DNA of 64,000 nt, taken from NCBI RefSeq assembly GCF_012932495.1, contig NZ_JABCNG010000008.1, forward strand, positions 1-64,000, read 5' to 3'. The notes below the pieces were generated by a model, which saw only the letters and a list, made by a program, of their open reading frames with translations, did no database searches and was not told the origin of the DNA. The DNA is from Novosphingobium sp. SG919. GTDB taxonomy: Bacteria > Pseudomonadota > Alphaproteobacteria > Sphingomonadales > Sphingomonadaceae. The position numbers and the translations under genes were made by a program. Positions 62,984 to 64,000 of the stretch are shown piece by piece. The number at the start of each line of letters is the position of its first letter. Position 1 is the stretch's first letter.

Positions 62984-64000
62984 GCGCCGCACCTTTGCCA
63001 GACGATATTGCCACGCTGGCCGATTACGAGCGCCACGCCGCAGCACGGCTCGCGCCTGCCACCTGGGCGCATATCCAGCAAGGCGCGACACTCGCCAACC
63101 GCGCCGCGCTCGCCCGCTGGGGCCTGGTGCCACGCATGCTGCGTGCCCTGGACAAGGGTGGCACTGCCACCACCCTGTTTGGCCAGATCCACGCCGCCCC
63201 CATCCTGCTGGCGCCTGTCGCCTACCATCGCCTGGCCCACGTTCAGGGAGAAATCGCCACGGCCCAGGCCGCCGCCGCGATGAATACCGCACTGGTGGCA
63301 AGCACGCTGTCGAGCGTTCCGTTAGAAGCAATCGCGCAGGCACTTCGCGATGCCGCCGGACAATTGCAGCACCCCGCGCCACCGCCGGCGTGGTTCCAAC
63401 TCTACGCGCAGCCCGATCCGGCCCATTCGCTGGCTCTGGTGCGCCGGGCCGAAGCAGCCGGCTATGGCGTGCTGGTTTTCACCGTGGATGCCGCGATCAA
63501 GCGCGCCGAATTCGTTCTGCCCGACGGGGTCGGCGCGGCCAATCTGGCCGGCTTCCCGGCGCAGCGGCACCATGCCGGCGCGCAAGGGCAGCACCTGGTG
63601 TTTGGCAGTCCCCTGGCCCGGCAGGCACCCACCTGGGAAACGCTTGCCTGGCTGCGCCGCGAAACCGCCCTGCCGCTGGTGGTGAAGGGGCTGCTCCACC
63701 CCGACGATGCCCTGCGCGCCCGTGATGCCGGGGCCGATGGCGTCATCGTGTCGAACCACGCCGGCCGGGTGCTCGATGGGGTGGTGCCGGCGCTGGCCAT
63801 GCTCCCCTCTATCCGCGCCGCGCTGGGGCCGGGCTATCCATTGCTGCTGGATGGCGGCATTCGCAGCGGCGCCGATGCACTCAAGGCCATGGCGCTCGGC
63901 GCACAGGCCGTTCTGGTTGGTGCGCCGCAACTCCATGCCCTCGCCGTGGGCGGGATGGCGGGCGTCGCCCATATGCTGCACATCCTTCGCACCGAATTCG
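62980..64000 (+). CDS. FMN-dependent alpha-hydroxy-acid dehydrogenase, N-terminal part (3' end outside window)
   Basis: The frame starts with TTG overlapping the piuC stop (TTGA), runs 340 codons and is still open at the window edge. It is a TIM-barrel flavoenzyme of the lactate dehydrogenase/glycolate oxidase family: WFQLYAQ (Tyr142), LVVKGLLHPDDA (Lys236), SNHAGRVLDG (His260 and Arg263, the catalytic pair) and DGGIRSGADALKAMALGA (FMN phosphate). Typical members read SNHGGRQLDG, so this one departs slightly. The N-terminus (residues 1-45) lacks the usual Tyr24 region. Its place in an iron operon suggests a role in siderophore metabolism, possibly oxidising a hydroxy acid. Confidence 0.85.
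   Translation, partial: MSAAPLPDDIATLADYERHAAARLAPATWAHIQQGATLANRAALARWGLVPRMLRALDKGGTATTLFGQIHAAPILLAPVAYHRLAHVQGEIATAQAAAAMNTALVASTLSSVPLEAIAQALRDAAGQLQHPAPPPAWFQLYAQPDPAHSLALVRRAEAAGYGVLVFTVDAAIKRAEFVLPDGVGAANLAGFPAQRHHAGAQGQHLVFGSPLARQAPTWETLAWLRRETALPLVVKGLLHPDDALRARDAGADGVIVSNHAGRVLDGVVPALAMLPSIRAALGPGYPLLLDGGIRSGADALKAMALGAQAVLVGAPQLHALAVGGMAGVAHMLHILRTEF

Overview
The window reads as chromosomal DNA of a sphingomonad alphaproteobacterium, most likely Novosphingobium or a close relative. I infer this from very high G+C, the ParA-like division regulator MipZ, a PEP-CTERM surface protein, a TonB-ExbB-ExbD-ExbD cluster, a TonB-dependent siderophore receptor and sphingomonad-style iron operons. 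No rRNA operon, intact tRNA, insertion sequence or CRISPR array was seen.

Left part (1-10000). The 3' end of a PepSY membrane protein and a DUF3088 gene come first. A minus-strand set follows: a chromate transporter broken by one in-frame amber codon, an exported Fe/Mn superoxide dismutase like ChrC, and a beta-propeller lipoprotein. A TPR lipoprotein then faces a PEP-CTERM protein. After them come two small lipoproteins and an orphan protein with a nuclease-like C-terminus.

Mobile region (about 10376-17750). This looks like an eroded integrative mobilizable element. It has a P4-type tyrosine integrase at its right edge, a ParB-like gene that has lost its N-terminal half, a fused nucleotidyltransferase-HEPN protein, a DUF3363/VirD2-like relaxase, a ribbon-helix-helix partner, an AlpA-like HTH protein and a 59-residue protein joined by ATGA overlaps. 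A tRNA-3'-end-like sequence lies just outside the integrase.

Core region (18036-53400). Genes here include a GGDEF-EAL protein, an M14 carboxypeptidase coupled to a DUF4136-like gene, galE, rpmJ, a HAD hydrolase, a CNNM/CorC-type membrane protein, an OmpA-like lipoprotein, an aldo/keto reductase, an inositol-phosphatase family enzyme, sucCD and a ligase-associated DEXH helicase. They are followed by an HscC-type Hsp70 with a J-like partner lacking HPD, phosphomannomutase, a membrane J protein with MipZ, panC, PBP4, an unpartnered 2Fe-2S dehydrogenase subunit, arsC, the TonB energising cluster, homoserine dehydrogenase and glpX.

Right part (53400-64000). A chemotaxis receptor is followed by two iron-linked transcription units that face each other. 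One is PepSY-DUF2271-DUF4198-ApbE, preceded by a Fur-like box. The other side holds a TonB-dependent siderophore receptor divergent from tonB, piuC and an FMN alpha-hydroxy-acid dehydrogenase, with two Fur-like boxes in the shared promoter region. Together they suggest import of ferric siderophore, followed by iron release through flavin and membrane redox proteins.
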